Shown piece after piece: positions 17,688-27,421 of a stretch of 64,000 bases of DNA. Source of the DNA: an uncultured Ruminococcus sp. (GTDB lineage: Bacteria > Bacillota > Clostridia > Lachnospirales > Lachnospiraceae). The stretch is taken from positions 1 through 64,000 of the forward strand of contig CAKRLG010000006.1 in assembly GCA_934359255.1 (NCBI GenBank), written 5' to 3'. Numbering within the stretch: position 1 is the stretch's first letter; every line of letters starts with the position of its first letter. A model generated the notes under the pieces. It made no database searches. It saw nothing but the letters and a program-made list of their open reading frames with translations, and had not been told where the DNA came from. Made by a program: the position numbers and the translations under genes.

Positions 17688-17945
17688 TCATCCTTCCACG
17701 ATCAGATAGGTTCCGTCCGGCAAAGAGAAGATTTCGCTGGCTTCCAGAAGTTCTTCTTTACTCATGCCCTCAACATCCATGCCGCTTTCATCCAGATATT
17801 CTTTCACTTCTTTGATGTTTTTTACTACAACAGCCATACATTCTTCAAGAAATTCTTCTGCTTCCTCATATGTCTCTGCCACAGGTTCGTCAAAAAGCTG
17901 TCCCTGCTGTTTTAAAAAGGTTTCTACGCACTCTTTACTGTACAT
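17688..17945 (-). CDS. Small acidic protein of unknown function, coupled to a HAD phosphatase
   Basis: I do not recognise this 85-residue protein. It is strongly acidic, with a YEEAEEFLEECM helix and a C-terminal LPDGTYLIVEG strand. No signal peptide or membrane segment. AGGAGG lies inside the last codons of the upstream HAD gene, and only one base separates the two reading frames, so translation is probably coupled. That suggests a related function, but none can be assigned. Confidence 0.8.
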   Translation of the reverse strand: MYSKECVETFLKQQGQLFDEPVAETYEEAEEFLEECMAVVVKNIKEVKEYLDESGMDVEGMSKEELLEASEIFSLPDGTYLIVEG

Positions 17946-17946
17946 T

Positions 17947-18603
17947 TTATTTTCCCTCCTGAATCTTCAGTAATTTTTCCGGTCGATCAATAATCTCATC
18001 TGCGTGATTCTCTTCCAGTTCTTTTTGCTCCCGAAATCCCCACAGCACTCCGATGGTGTACATCCCTGCCGCTTTTCCGGTCTTCATGTCAGTATTCGTA
18101 TCTCCCACATACATACACTCCGACGGCTCCACCTGTAGTTTTTTCGCGATTTTCCATGCTCCGGATGGGTCCGGCTTTTTCTTCATCCCCACTTCCAGCC
18201 CCTGAATGACTTCAAACGTATCGTTGCCAAACAGTCCGGTCACAGCCAGATACGTCGCTTCATGTGGCTTGTTGGACAATACCGCCAGCTTCACACCTCT
18301 TCGCTTCAGTTCTTTCAGAGTCTCTTTCATCCCGTCAAATACAGTAACTTTATATAATGGATCTCTGGCAAAAATCTCACGGTATAGTCTCTGGCCTTCT
18401 TCCAGGCGGCTCATATCTGCTCCCGCAGCCTTCATACACCGTTCCATCAATACATTTCCACCATCACCTGCATGATATTTGTAGTCCTCTACCGGCTGTG
18501 CCGGTGCTCCAAAACGTTCCAGAATCTGATTTGCAACATTTGCAATGGATTCTACCGTATCTGCCAGTGTTCCATCCAGATCAAAAATACAAGCTTTATA
18601 CAT
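17947..18603 (-). CDS. HAD-superfamily phosphatase (phosphoglycolate phosphatase-like)
   Basis: The 218-residue protein is a HAD subfamily I hydrolase with a small helical cap. Motif I is FDLDGTLADT near the N-terminus (nucleophile and acid-base Asp), motif II AVLSNKP, motif III Lys in the KKKPDP stretch, and motif IV YVGDTNTDMKTGKAAG. It resembles Gph/PGP and YhdX-like phosphatases; the substrate cannot be read from sequence. The ATG at 18603 is the one in front of the HAD motif; an upstream ATG has no ribosome site. It heads a two-gene unit with the 85-residue protein. Confidence 0.88.
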   Translation of the reverse strand: MYKACIFDLDGTLADTVESIANVANQILERFGAPAQPVEDYKYHAGDGGNVLMERCMKAAGADMSRLEEGQRLYREIFARDPLYKVTVFDGMKETLKELKRRGVKLAVLSNKPHEATYLAVTGLFGNDTFEVIQGLEVGMKKKPDPSGAWKIAKKLQVEPSECMYVGDTNTDMKTGKAAGMYTIGVLWGFREQKELEENHADEIIDRPEKLLKIQEGK

Positions 18604-18829
18604 TTCTGTCTTCTTCCTTTCAACCCCATCTGTCATTGCTTTGTTTTATCTGTTTTTTCAGACAACATTCTCAGATTTCTTACATTATACTTCCTGTCAT
18701 CATCTGATGCAAGTGGAAACGCATTACTGTTCAGTTACTGTTCACTTAAAAATAACCCTTTTCTTTTAACGCAAAATGGATTAGAATAGATATTATGATA
18801 TGAGAGTACAAAAAAGGAGACTGACGCAA

Positions 18830-19138
18830 ATGAATAAAAAACTTTTAAAAATCCTGACTGGACTGGCCATCGTTGGTACTGCTTTAGGTGCTGCCTTTGC
18901 CTATATTAAAAAATGTAAAGAAGTCAGTGACCTCGGTGAAGAGGACTTCGATGATCTGTGGGATGACGAAGAAGAAAACCCGGAAGTCAGCAGCTGCACC
19001 CCATGCCGCAGCTACACCACGATTCCTTCTGATACGCCTGTTCCCGAAGACGAAAAACATATAGAAGAATCTGAAGAAGAAGATTCCGAAAAAGAAGATT
19101 CCGAAAAAGAAACTCCTTCTGAAGATCCGAAAGACTGA
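18830..19138 (+). CDS. Small single-pass membrane protein with acidic tail
   Basis: This 102-residue protein of unknown function has a short Lys-rich start, one hydrophobic segment (about 6-26: ILTGLAIVGTALGAAFAYI), and then an extremely acidic tail with DDLWDDEEE and near-repeats of EEDSEKEDSEKE. A pair of cysteines (CTPC) lies in between. The membrane segment could be an uncleaved anchor or a signal sequence. AAGGAGA at 18814-18819 supports the ATG at 18830. It is monocistronic with a terminator at 19155-19205. Confidence 0.75.
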   Translation: MNKKLLKILTGLAIVGTALGAAFAYIKKCKEVSDLGEEDFDDLWDDEEENPEVSSCTPCRSYTTIPSDTPVPEDEKHIEESEEEDSEKEDSEKETPSEDPKD

Positions 19139-19154
19139 TTGTTCATGTAAGTTA

Positions 19155-19205
19155 AAAAGCGGAACGACTGCTCCTTTTCACAGGTCAGCAGCTGTTCCGC
19201 TTTTC
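19155..19205. terminator. Bidirectional terminator between the small membrane protein gene and glnS
   Basis: AAAAGCGGAAC (19155-19165) pairs with GTTCCGCTTTT (19194-19204); CTGCT/AGCAG extends the stem after a small bulge. Confidence 0.8.
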
Positions 19206-19212
19206 TTATCTT

Positions 19213-20880
19213 TTATTTATTTGGCAGTTTGAAAGAACTCTTAAGAGAAACGATCCGGTTAAATACCAGTGCTCCCTCTTTGGAGTCTTTTGCATCTACA
19301 CAGAAAAATCCGTTTCTTACAAACTGGAAGCTGTCATATGCTTTCGCATCTTTCAGACTCTTTTCCACATAGCAGTTTTTCAGAACAGTCAGTGAGTTCG
19401 GGTTCAGGTTCAGGGAACCGTCTTCGTTATAAACACCCTTTTCTTCATCAATGATATTTTCATACAGACGGACCTCTGCCTGCACATTATCCTGTGCACT
19501 TACCCAGTGAATGGTTCCTTTTACTTTTCTTCCATCCGGAGAATTGCCTCCCTTGGAAGCAGGATCGTACGTACAGTGAACTGCTGTCACGTTGCCCTCT
19601 TCATCGGTATCGTAGCTCACGCAGGTTACAAAGTAGGCATTCATCAGACGTACTTCGTTGCCCGGGTAAAGACGTTTATATTTTTTTGGAGGTTCTACCA
19701 TGAAATCTTCTCTTTCAATGTACAGTTCTTTGCCAAACGGTACTTTTCTGGTTCCCAGAGTATCGTTTTCCATGTTGTTCGGAGCTTCCAGCTCTTCGAT
19801 CTGACCTTCCGGATAATTGTCAATGATCAGTTTCAACGGATCCAGAATCGCCATCACACGGGAACGTTTCAGTTTCAGGTCTTCACGGATACAGTACTCC
19901 AGCATAGCATAGTCCACAGAGCTGTTAGCCTTGGACACACCACACAGTTCCACAAACATCTTGATGGATTCCGGTGTAAATCCTCTTCTTCTCAAAGCGG
20001 CGATAGATACCAGACGCGGATCATCCCAGCCGTCTACGATACCTTCTTCTACCAGACGTTTGATATAACGTTTTCCGGTTACCACATTGGTCAGGTATAA
20101 TTTTGCAAATTCAATCTGTTTTGGCGGATACGGATATTCCAGTTCTCTTACCACCCAGTCATATAACGGACGGTGATCTTCAAATTCCAGAGTACAGATA
20201 GAATGCGTAACTCCCTCAATTGCATCCTCGATCGGATGTGCGAAATCGTACATCGGGTAGATGCACCATTTGTCTCCGGTATTGTGATGTGTCATATGTG
20301 CCACACGGTAGATAACCGGATCTCTCATATTAATGTTCGGAGATGCCATATCGATCTTGGCACGCAGAACCTTTGTTCCGTCCTCAAACTCTCCGTTTTT
20401 CATCCGCTCGAACAGATCCAGGTTTTCTTCCACGCTTCTGTCACGGTACGGGCTGTTCTTACCAGGCTCTGTCAGGGTTCCGCGGTACTCACGGATCTGC
20501 TCTGCTGTCAGATCACAGACAAATGCTTTTCCTTTTTTGATCAGTTTAATAGCTGCTTCATACATCTGGTCAAAATAGTTGGATGCAAAGAACAGACGGT
20601 CTTCCCAGTCCGCTCCCAGCCATTTTACATCTGCCTGGATGGACTCCACAAATTCGATTTTTTCTTTGGTCGGGTTGGTATCATCAAAACGCAGGTTGAA
20701 TTTTCCGTTATATTCCTGAGAAAGACCATAGTTTAACAGAATGGATTTTGCATGTCCGATATGCAGGTATCCGTTCGGTTCCGGAGGAAAACGGGTGCAG
20801 ATTGTCTCGTATTTCCCTTCTGCCAGGTCCTTTTCTATAATCTGTTCAATAAAATTCTTGGAAACTACTTCTTTTTCCAT
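19213..20880 (-). CDS. glnS: Glutaminyl-tRNA synthetase
   Basis: The 555-residue class I synthetase charges tRNA-Gln directly. Seen: [17 protein letters not shown] with HIGH at 40-43, then NLRFDDTNP, the GWDDPRL segment, and the C-terminal beta-barrel anticodon-binding domains ending IVSLKSSF. The second class I signature, MSKRK in E. coli GlnRS, reads VVTGKRY here (Lys270), so the usual Ser is Gly. The ATG at 20880 follows GAGGAGG. A 10-bp palindrome sits in the leader at 20908-20934. Direct Gln-tRNA charging is known in part of the Clostridia. Confidence 0.95.
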   Translation of the reverse strand: MEKEVVSKNFIEQIIEKDLAEGKYETICTRFPPEPNGYLHIGHAKSILLNYGLSQEYNGKFNLRFDDTNPTKEKIEFVESIQADVKWLGADWEDRLFFASNYFDQMYEAAIKLIKKGKAFVCDLTAEQIREYRGTLTEPGKNSPYRDRSVEENLDLFERMKNGEFEDGTKVLRAKIDMASPNINMRDPVIYRVAHMTHHNTGDKWCIYPMYDFAHPIEDAIEGVTHSICTLEFEDHRPLYDWVVRELEYPYPPKQIEFAKLYLTNVVTGKRYIKRLVEEGIVDGWDDPRLVSIAALRRRGFTPESIKMFVELCGVSKANSSVDYAMLEYCIREDLKLKRSRVMAILDPLKLIIDNYPEGQIEELEAPNNMENDTLGTRKVPFGKELYIEREDFMVEPPKKYKRLYPGNEVRLMNAYFVTCVSYDTDEEGNVTAVHCTYDPASKGGNSPDGRKVKGTIHWVSAQDNVQAEVRLYENIIDEEKGVYNEDGSLNLNPNSLTVLKNCYVEKSLKDAKAYDSFQFVRNGFFCVDAKDSKEGALVFNRIVSLKSSFKLPNK

Positions 20881-20907
20881 TACACTCCTCCTCAATTCAA
20901 AATAATC

Positions 20908-20934
20908 AATCATTGGTCCACTGAACCAATGATT
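20908..20934 (-). promoter_or_regulatory. Palindrome in the glnS leader
   Basis: AATCATTGGT (20908-20917) and ACCAATGATT (20925-20934) form a 10-bp perfect stem around seven bases, 28 bases before the glnS ATG. It has no T-run, so it is an operator or an RNA hairpin rather than a terminator. A second stem, AGAGCGTG/CACGCTCT, lies just upstream near 20950-20980. Confidence 0.5.
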
Positions 20935-21031
20935 AATATGTAATGCAACCACGAGAGCGTGTCTGAAACCAGGCACGCTCTGATATAATCTTCATATTAC
21001 CACATTTTTTTTAAGAATTAAAGGGCTTTTT

Positions 21032-22861
21032 CTATTGTCTTTCCAGAATCTGCATAAATTCTTCACCGGTGATGGTTTCGTTTTCGTACAGGTATTTTGC
21101 CAGTTCATGCAGTTTCATAATATTGTCCTGCAGAATCTGCAGTGCTTTCTCATGCTGCTGTTTTACCAGCTCGACCACTTTTTTGTCGATCAGCGTCTGC
21201 GTCTCAAAGGAACAGGTCAGGGAGGAATCGCCGCCCAGGTACTGGTTGCTGACGTTTTCCATCGCTACCATATCGAACTCGTCGCTCATACCATAACGGG
21301 TGATCATGCCTCTTGCCAGTTTGGTTGCCTGCTCGATATCGTTGGAAGCACCGGTCGTGATCGAGTGGAAGATCAGTTCTTCCGCCGCACGTCCGCCGGT
21401 AAAGGTCGCGATCTTGTTTTCCAGTTCTTCCTTGTTCATCAGATAATGTTCGCCGTCTTCCACCTGCATCGTGTAGCCGAGTGCTCCGGAAGTTCTCGGA
21501 ATGATCGTGATCTTGTGTACCGGTGCGGAATTCGTCTGTTTTGCCGCTACCAGTGCATGACCGATTTCATGATAGGATACGATCAGTTTCTCTTTTTCAG
21601 AAAGTACACGGTTCTTCTTCTGGTAACCGGCAATAACCACTTCGATACTTTCTTCCATATCTGCCTGTGTGGCAAATCTTCTGCCATCTCTGACTGCACG
21701 GAGTGCTGCTTCATTGACGATGTTGGCAAGTTCCGCACCGGAAGCACCGGCTGCCGCTTTTGCAATGGCACTGAAATCTACGTTATCTGCAATCTTGATC
21801 TTCTTTGCATGAACCTTCAGGATCTCTTCCCTTCCCTGCAGATCCGGCAGTTCCACCGGGATTCTCCGGTCAAAACGTCCCGGACGAAGCAGTGCAGGAT
21901 CCAGGGAATCCGGACGGTTGGTTGCTGCCAGAATGACAACACCTTTGGATCCGTCAAATCCGTCCATCTCGGTCAGCAGCTGGTTCAGGGTCTGCTCCCT
22001 CTCATCGTTGCCGCCGATATTGCCGTCACGCTTTTTACCGATGGTATCAATCTCGTCAATAAACACGATACACGGTGCTTTTTCGTTCGCCTGTTTGAAC
22101 AGGTCACGCACCTTTGCAGCACCCATACCTACGAACATCTCCACGAATTCAGAACCGGAGATTGAGAAAAACGGTACATTTGCCTCACCGGCTACTGCTT
22201 TCGCCAGCAGTGTTTTACCGGTTCCCGGAGGGCCTACAAGCAGCGCTCCTTTCGGCATCTGTGCACCGATATCCTGATAACGTTCCGGATGGTGCAGATA
22301 ATCCACAATCTCGGTCAGCAGTTCCTTTGCCTCATCCTCACCTGCCACATCAGAAAACTTGATACCGGTAGATGATTTTACATAAATCTTTGCATTACTC
22401 TTTCCGAACATCATACTGCCCGGACCGCCACCCATGCTCTTTGCCATTTTCTTGGAAAGCCAGTTTCCGATCAGCACAAAGATCACAATCGGGATCACCC
22501 AGCTGAAAATCAGGGTACCCAGCATGGACTGTTTCTGCGGAATCACAGAACCGAACTTTACATTTGCCTGATTCAGACGATCTACCAACTCCGGGTCGTT
22601 CATAGTTCCTGTCTTGCAGATCTCTTCCCTGCCGTTTACATTTACTTTATAGTAAATTACAGCATTCTGTTCCTGTACCTCCACTTCTGTTACATTACCG
22701 GCACTGACCTGGCTTAAGAACTCGTTATATCCGGTCTCTTTTACACTTCGCTCACTCATCCAAGGCACCAGTAGAAAGTTCAGAGCCAACAGAACGACCA
22801 GTGCAATTGCATAATAGAAAATCACAGGTCGTTTCGGCGAATTGTTTTTGACTTCATTCAT
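21032..22861 (-). CDS. ftsH: ATP-dependent zinc metalloprotease FtsH (second copy)
   Basis: The 609-residue paralogue has the full FtsH plan: membrane segments at about 13-33 and 114-131, Walker A GPPGTGKT (210-217), Walker B FIDEID (267-272), arginine finger RPGRFDRR, and zinc site HEIGH (431-435). It lacks both the Gly/Asn/Pro-rich N-terminal tail and the acidic C-terminal extension of the first copy. All catalytic residues are kept, so both should be active. The promoter is at 22891-22920. It is not in an operon. Confidence 0.95.
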   Translation of the reverse strand: MNEVKNNSPKRPVIFYYAIALVVLLALNFLLVPWMSERSVKETGYNEFLSQVSAGNVTEVEVQEQNAVIYYKVNVNGREEICKTGTMNDPELVDRLNQANVKFGSVIPQKQSMLGTLIFSWVIPIVIFVLIGNWLSKKMAKSMGGGPGSMMFGKSNAKIYVKSSTGIKFSDVAGEDEAKELLTEIVDYLHHPERYQDIGAQMPKGALLVGPPGTGKTLLAKAVAGEANVPFFSISGSEFVEMFVGMGAAKVRDLFKQANEKAPCIVFIDEIDTIGKKRDGNIGGNDEREQTLNQLLTEMDGFDGSKGVVILAATNRPDSLDPALLRPGRFDRRIPVELPDLQGREEILKVHAKKIKIADNVDFSAIAKAAAGASGAELANIVNEAALRAVRDGRRFATQADMEESIEVVIAGYQKKNRVLSEKEKLIVSYHEIGHALVAAKQTNSAPVHKITIIPRTSGALGYTMQVEDGEHYLMNKEELENKIATFTGGRAAEELIFHSITTGASNDIEQATKLARGMITRYGMSDEFDMVAMENVSNQYLGGDSSLTCSFETQTLIDKKVVELVKQQHEKALQILQDNIMKLHELAKYLYENETITGEEFMQILERQ

Positions 22862-22890
22862 ATCCTTTTTTCTCCTTTCTCATATACTTT

Positions 22891-22920
22891 ATTGTATACC
22901 CTGGAAAATACCTCCTGCAA
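22891..22920 (-). promoter_or_regulatory. Promoter for the second ftsH
   Basis: On the minus strand TTGCAG (22915-22920), 18-base spacer, TACAAT (22891-22896). Confidence 0.55.
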
Positions 22921-23054
22921 GAAAACTATCAGAAAATTTTTATAAATTTCTCATAAAATATAACTGGAAATTCTCTTCCTTCTGGCATATACTCTTTTAT
23001 ATATTAAGATGTGGGGTCAAAAGGTATTCTGACCTCTTTGATACCGAATTGTTC

Positions 23055-23067
23055 CGTACTTTGTACG
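23055..23067 (+). promoter_or_regulatory. Possible autoregulatory operator of the NiaR-type gene
   Basis: CGTACTTTGTACG is a perfect 5-bp palindrome around TTT, just before a TACAAT box (23070-23075) and 40 bases ahead of the ATG. Position alone suggests an operator; I cannot match it to a known box with certainty. Confidence 0.3.
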
Positions 23068-23106
23068 CTTACAATTCTCATATCATATCACAACAGGAGG
23101 AATCTC

Positions 23107-23613
23107 ATGACAGGCAGCGAACGCCGACAGGAACTATTACAACTTTTATCCGGGACACAGACACCAATTTCCGGCGCCTCACTGGCAAAGCATTTTACCG
23201 TCAGCCGCCAGGTGATCGTTCAGGATATGGCACTGCTTCGTGCTCAGGGACATGAAGTGCTTTCCACCAATCGCGGGTATCTGATCCAGGCACCTCTCCG
23301 TGTCTCCCGTATTTTCAAAGTTTTTCACACCAGCGAACAGATTGTCGATGAGTTATGCACCATTGTGGATCTCGGCGGCACCGTTGAAGATGTCTTTGTT
23401 CATCATAAAATCTACGGTCAGCTTCAGGCACCCTTGCATATTTCATCACGCAGAGACGTGCAGATCTTTCTGGAAGAGTTAAAAAGCGGAAAATCTACGC
23501 CGCTGAAAGATGTCACTTCCGGTTACCATTATCATACCGTCTCCGCTGATTCCGGCGAAACTCTGGATCTGATCGGACAGGAATTAGGAAAGAAAGGATA
23601 TCTCTGCCAGTAA
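23107..23613 (+). CDS. niaR: NiaR-type nicotinate-responsive transcriptional repressor
   Basis: The 168-residue product joins an N-terminal winged helix-turn-helix (HTH_11; residues 6-60, PISGASLAKHFTVSRQVIVQDMALLR) to a C-terminal 3H domain, which carries conserved histidines (His74, His99/100, His141/143 region) that bind metal. This architecture and length match NiaR/YrxA, which represses NAD synthesis or niacin uptake genes when nicotinic acid is available. No NAD gene is adjacent, so its targets are elsewhere. AGGAGG at 23095-23100 sets the ATG. The terminator overlaps the 3' end. Confidence 0.85.
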   Translation: MTGSERRQELLQLLSGTQTPISGASLAKHFTVSRQVIVQDMALLRAQGHEVLSTNRGYLIQAPLRVSRIFKVFHTSEQIVDELCTIVDLGGTVEDVFVHHKIYGQLQAPLHISSRRDVQIFLEELKSGKSTPLKDVTSGYHYHTVSADSGETLDLIGQELGKKGYLCQ

Positions 23614-23637
23614 CTTTCTGGCTGTGATATCCTTTTT
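23593..23637 (+). terminator. Terminator of the NiaR-type gene
   Basis: AAAGGATATC (23593-23602, within the last codons) pairs with GATATCCTTT (23626-23635) followed by TTT; the inner TGCCAG/CTGG strengthens it. Confidence 0.65.
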
Positions 23638-23662
23638 ATCCGTTTCCTATTTTCCCGGTATC

Positions 23663-25714
23663 TTATTCTCTATTGTCTCTGCTTTTCTCTGTCACAACCT
23701 GATACATATACAGTTCGTGCAGTGCTCTCGTTGCACAGATATATTTTGCCTGCCGGATCAGATCGTCCTCCGGCTGTCTGCCCCAGACAGTAAATACCTG
23801 ATCGAATTCCAGACCCTTCGCAAGATAGAACGTTGTCACCGTAATACCTTTTTTGAACCGGGAACTGTCCTTGTTCATATAGGTAACCTGTTCGTCTCCC
23901 AGCTCTTTTTTCAGGATTGCAGCCATCTCCCGCGCTTCCTGATCGGTTATGGTAAGAACTGCTGCTGTCTCATAACCGTCCGGCTGTACCCGCAGTTCCT
24001 TCAGAATCTGTGCGGTAACTTCTTTCTCTGTGATTTTTTTCTCACACACCGGTTTTCCATGGCGTTCAAAAAGTTTAAGATCCGTAATTCCGGCAAGTTC
24101 AGCCGCATAGGCAGCGATTTCCACCGTATTCCGATAACTTTTATCCATCACAATTTTTCGAAGTTTTTTTCCGAGAATCCCCGGTAAAAAGGTCAGCACA
24201 TCCTGCTGTTTTTCATCCATCGTCTGTGCCCGGTCTCCAAGAATCGTCATCTTACACGGAAAAAGCTGTGACAGAATCTGGTATTGCATGGGTGTATAAT
24301 CCTGCATCTCATCGATTACCAGATGTTTGACTCCTGGGCGTTTTGCAGGCTGCAACAGACGATATTTCAGATACAGCACCGGATAGACATCCTCATAACG
24401 CAGCATACGCTTCTCATACCACAACTTTGGAAGGGGACACATCCCGACAGACTCCAGAAAACGGCTGTACAGCACATAGATATCTCTCGTCTCATACATC
24501 GCCATGAACTGTTCGTAAAAATACTGCTGTTCTTCCTCGTTCAGATCCCGCCCGGCAAGCGTTTCATAATCATCCACCACATACTCCCGCACCGCATCCA
24601 TCCTGGATAACAGCGGAATCTCAAGGAAACGGGTATAAAATAAAGTCAGGATCCGCGATGCCTTGATCTCATAGTTTCGATATGTGAAATCCCGGATATC
24701 CATCAGATTGTCTTCGAGTTCCATCAGATACCCTTCCATCTGGTTCAGAAAGTCCGGCGACTGTTTTTCCCAGTATCGTCCCCGCTCCTCCGGATGTACC
24801 AGATTCCTTTCAATCATATCGTACCTGTCTTCACAGTCCGGCACCACATCTTTGAGTTCCCGGTAAGCAAAGAGATCAAAACTCATCTCCTGAATATTTT
24901 CTTCCCCCAGTTCCGGTAAAATATGGGAAATATAATCTGAAAATACACCATTTGGAGATAAGATCAGAATATTCGAGGATTTCAGGTTTTTCCGGTCATG
25001 ATATAAAAGATACGCAATCCGGTGAAGTGCCACTGAAGTCTTTCCGCTTCCTGCCACTCCCTGGATCACCAGAATCCGGTCACTGGTATTTCGGATGATC
25101 GCATTTTGTTCTTTCTGGATCGTCCGCACAATATTTTTCAGCTGGACATCTCCATTGGCGCCAAGCTCCGCTTTCAGGATATCATCATCGATCTTCACAT
25201 CACTCTCAAAGGCATAGACCATTTTCCCGTTTTTGATCTTATACTGCCATTTGGATGCAATTTCTCCATCCATCCGTCCTCCCGGAGCTTCATACCAGGC
25301 TTCTCCCTTATCGAAATCATAAAAGAGACCGCTCACCGGGGCACGCCAGTCATATACCAGAGGGGTCTGTCCGGTTCTCTCGGCAAAATTGCCGATACCA
25401 ATATAAAAACTTTCCGCCGCATCTTCTCCGTCATAACAGAAATCCACTCTGCCAAAGAAAGGGGAATCCAGCATTTTCTGAAACCGGTGTTTCAGATGCA
25501 TCTGTTGCTGATTTGTATTCAGCTGGTTCAACAGGGCCTGCTGATTATCATAATCCTCATATCCGTACTGATCCATCTCAGTATAGTTTTCCCAGTAGTA
25601 TTCATGCATATCTTCCACTTCTTTTGCCCCTTCCGCAAGGGACAGATTCAGTTTTGCGATTCGTTCGTTCAGTTTTTCCAGTACCAGGTTTAAGTAAGCA
25701 GTTTGGTCTGTCAT
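23663..25714 (-). CDS. helD: RNA polymerase-recycling helicase-like ATPase HelD
   Basis: The 683-residue UvrD/Rep-like protein releases stalled RNA polymerase from DNA or nucleic acid and helps recycling in Gram-positive bacteria. It has the HelD N-terminal coiled arm (1-80), the family segment VYDWRAPVSGLFYDF (120-134), Walker A GVAGSGKTS (219-227), LILSPNGVFSDYI, and the superfamily 1 motifs VIDEMQDYTPMQY and LGDRAQ. The C-terminal RecA-like part ends with YLAKGLEFDQV. Start ATG at 25714, after GAGGAC. A hairpin at 25737-25772 precedes it. Confidence 0.92.
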   Translation of the reverse strand: MTDQTAYLNLVLEKLNERIAKLNLSLAEGAKEVEDMHEYYWENYTEMDQYGYEDYDNQQALLNQLNTNQQQMHLKHRFQKMLDSPFFGRVDFCYDGEDAAESFYIGIGNFAERTGQTPLVYDWRAPVSGLFYDFDKGEAWYEAPGGRMDGEIASKWQYKIKNGKMVYAFESDVKIDDDILKAELGANGDVQLKNIVRTIQKEQNAIIRNTSDRILVIQGVAGSGKTSVALHRIAYLLYHDRKNLKSSNILILSPNGVFSDYISHILPELGEENIQEMSFDLFAYRELKDVVPDCEDRYDMIERNLVHPEERGRYWEKQSPDFLNQMEGYLMELEDNLMDIRDFTYRNYEIKASRILTLFYTRFLEIPLLSRMDAVREYVVDDYETLAGRDLNEEEQQYFYEQFMAMYETRDIYVLYSRFLESVGMCPLPKLWYEKRMLRYEDVYPVLYLKYRLLQPAKRPGVKHLVIDEMQDYTPMQYQILSQLFPCKMTILGDRAQTMDEKQQDVLTFLPGILGKKLRKIVMDKSYRNTVEIAAYAAELAGITDLKLFERHGKPVCEKKITEKEVTAQILKELRVQPDGYETAAVLTITDQEAREMAAILKKELGDEQVTYMNKDSSRFKKGITVTTFYLAKGLEFDQVFTVWGRQPEDDLIRQAKYICATRALHELYMYQVVTEKSRDNRE

Positions 25715-25736
25715 CGTCCTCTTCCTTTATATAAGA

Positions 25737-25772
25737 GGCTGTTGTACGGTCTTACCGGCACGTACCACAGCC
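25737..25772 (-). terminator. Hairpin between the M18 peptidase and helD
   Basis: GGCTGTTGTACG (25737-25748) pairs with CGTACCACAGCC (25761-25772) with one mismatch. It lacks a strong T-run on the minus strand, so termination is uncertain; it could be a leader hairpin of helD. Confidence 0.45.
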
Positions 25773-25789
25773 CCTGTTATTTACATTTC

Positions 25790-25931
25790 ATAACTGTTCA
25801 GTACCTTCACAGTTACGAGCCAAAATGCATAAAAAATCACCTTCTGTGATGGCATTTTGGCTTGTATGTCTCGGGATTTTGACATATTCATGTCAAAACA
25901 CCTCGCGGGACAGTGGCTACTGAATAGTTAC
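25790..25931. repeat. Family A structured repeat, copy 2 (142 bp)
   Basis: Same length, orientation and hairpin plan as copy 1 at 7677-7818, with eight base differences. In the third hairpin TTTTGACAT-ATTC-ATGTCAAAA (25877-25898) both members of one pair have changed (A25882/T25893 for G7769/C7780), which keeps the stem. It abuts the stop codon of the M18 aminopeptidase gene. Confidence 0.85.
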
Positions 25932-27301
25932 TACATTTCATAAAATGCTTTGTAGCATTTGGTTGTCTCGTATACATCTGCCTTGGAACTTACTTCATAC
26001 GGTGCATGCATATTCAGGATCGGTACACCGATATCGATCACATCCATACCGTAAGCTGCCGGAATATAAGCGATAGTTCCACCGCCACCTGCATCGATTC
26101 GTCCCAGTTCTGCTGTCTGGTATTCCACTTTTGCATCATCAAACGCTTTACGTAAGATACCCAGATATTCTGCATTGGCATCATTAGAACCGCTTTTTCC
26201 TCTTGCTCCGGTATATTTACTGATCGCCGCTCCTTTTCCAACGTACGCGGAATTATTCTTTTCAAATACTTCAGCATACATGGGATCATATCCGGCATTG
26301 ACATCTGCAGACAGCATTTTTGAATTTTTCAGAGCGCGGCGCAGTTTCAGGTCAGAGTATTCCCCCTGACTGTTGATCACTTCTGCAACGGTGTTTTCCA
26401 GAAAATGGGCATGCATACCGGTTGCTCCCACGCTTCCGATCTCTTCTTTATCCACAAACAGGCATACTTTTGTCTTTGCAGACGGTTTGCTGTGTAAGAA
26501 TCCCATCAGAGAAGTAAAGGCACAGATTCTGTCATCCTGTCCGTAAGCCATGATCATGCTGCTGTCCAGACCGAAATCCCTTGCTTCCCCTGCCGGCACA
26601 ACCTCAAGCTCGGCAGATACAAAATCTTTTTCTTCAATGCCATACTGTTCTTTTAACAGCTGTAGCACATACGCTTTGACCGGATTTTCTTCCTTTTCAT
26701 CTTCTTTTTTATCTATTGGCTGACTGCCCACCAGAAGATCCAGTGCTTCTCCTTCAACGACAACGCTTCCTTTTTTCTCCATCTGTTTTGCGGACAGATG
26801 TACCAGAATGTCGGTCACTCCCACAACCGGATCTTCCGATTTCTCACCTATGTTTATCTGCACGGTTGTTCCGTCTGTTTTTACGATCACACCGTGGATC
26901 GCCATCGGAGAAGCTACCCACTGGTATTTTTTGATTCCACCATAATAATGGGTATCCAGATAAGCCATACCTCCGTTTTCATATAACGGGTTCTGTTTGA
27001 TGTCCAGACGCGGAGAATCGATATGGGAACCGATCAGAAGCATACCTTTTTCGATATCATCTGTTCCGATTTCCATCATGATTACGGATTTTTTCATATT
27101 TTCCGCATAGATTTTATCTCCTGCTTTCAGCTGCTTTCCTTCACGGATCACATCCTCCAGATTTTCAAAACCCTGTTCTTTTGCGATTCTGCAGATATTG
27201 CTGCTGCATTCCCGCTCTGTCTTTCCTGCATCCAGAAATTCCCGGTACATCTTTGCCAGTTTCTGGATCTCTTTTTTTTCTGTCTCATGATACTGTCTCA
27301 T
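25931..27301 (-). CDS. M18-family aminopeptidase
   Basis: The 456-residue enzyme is a zinc aminopeptidase of family M18 (aspartyl aminopeptidase/aminopeptidase I-like), removing N-terminal residues from peptides in the cytosol. Visible: GSHIDSPRLDIKQNPLYE (metal His and Asp), TDILVHLSAKQ, the FVDKEEIGSVGATGMHAH core with catalytic Glu and metal ligands, SADVNAGYDPMY, and GIPILNMHAPYEVSSKAD-like end with the last His. The ATG follows AAAGGGGT. The family A repeat touches its stop codon; a related mini-hairpin lies upstream of its start. Confidence 0.92.
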   Translation of the reverse strand: MRQYHETEKKEIQKLAKMYREFLDAGKTERECSSNICRIAKEQGFENLEDVIREGKQLKAGDKIYAENMKKSVIMMEIGTDDIEKGMLLIGSHIDSPRLDIKQNPLYENGGMAYLDTHYYGGIKKYQWVASPMAIHGVIVKTDGTTVQINIGEKSEDPVVGVTDILVHLSAKQMEKKGSVVVEGEALDLLVGSQPIDKKEDEKEENPVKAYVLQLLKEQYGIEEKDFVSAELEVVPAGEARDFGLDSSMIMAYGQDDRICAFTSLMGFLHSKPSAKTKVCLFVDKEEIGSVGATGMHAHFLENTVAEVINSQGEYSDLKLRRALKNSKMLSADVNAGYDPMYAEVFEKNNSAYVGKGAAISKYTGARGKSGSNDANAEYLGILRKAFDDAKVEYQTAELGRIDAGGGGTIAYIPAAYGMDVIDIGVPILNMHAPYEVSSKADVYETTKCYKAFYEM

Positions 27302-27323
27302 GATTCTTACCCCTTTCTGCTTT

Positions 27324-27350
27324 GTAACTATTCCATATTTTCACAGTTAC
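27324..27350. repeat. Mini-hairpin with family A-like ends
   Basis: GTAACT (27324-27329) and AGTTAC (27345-27350) enclose 15 bases, including TTCACAGTTAC, a string also found near the left end of the 142-bp copies. Probably a remnant; evidence is limited by its length. Confidence 0.35.
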
Positions 27351-27421
27351 ACTACTTTTTGTCTTTGCAGACCATATTAAAAACAGTACCACAAATTTTG
27401 CGGTCTGCATAGGTCTTTTTC

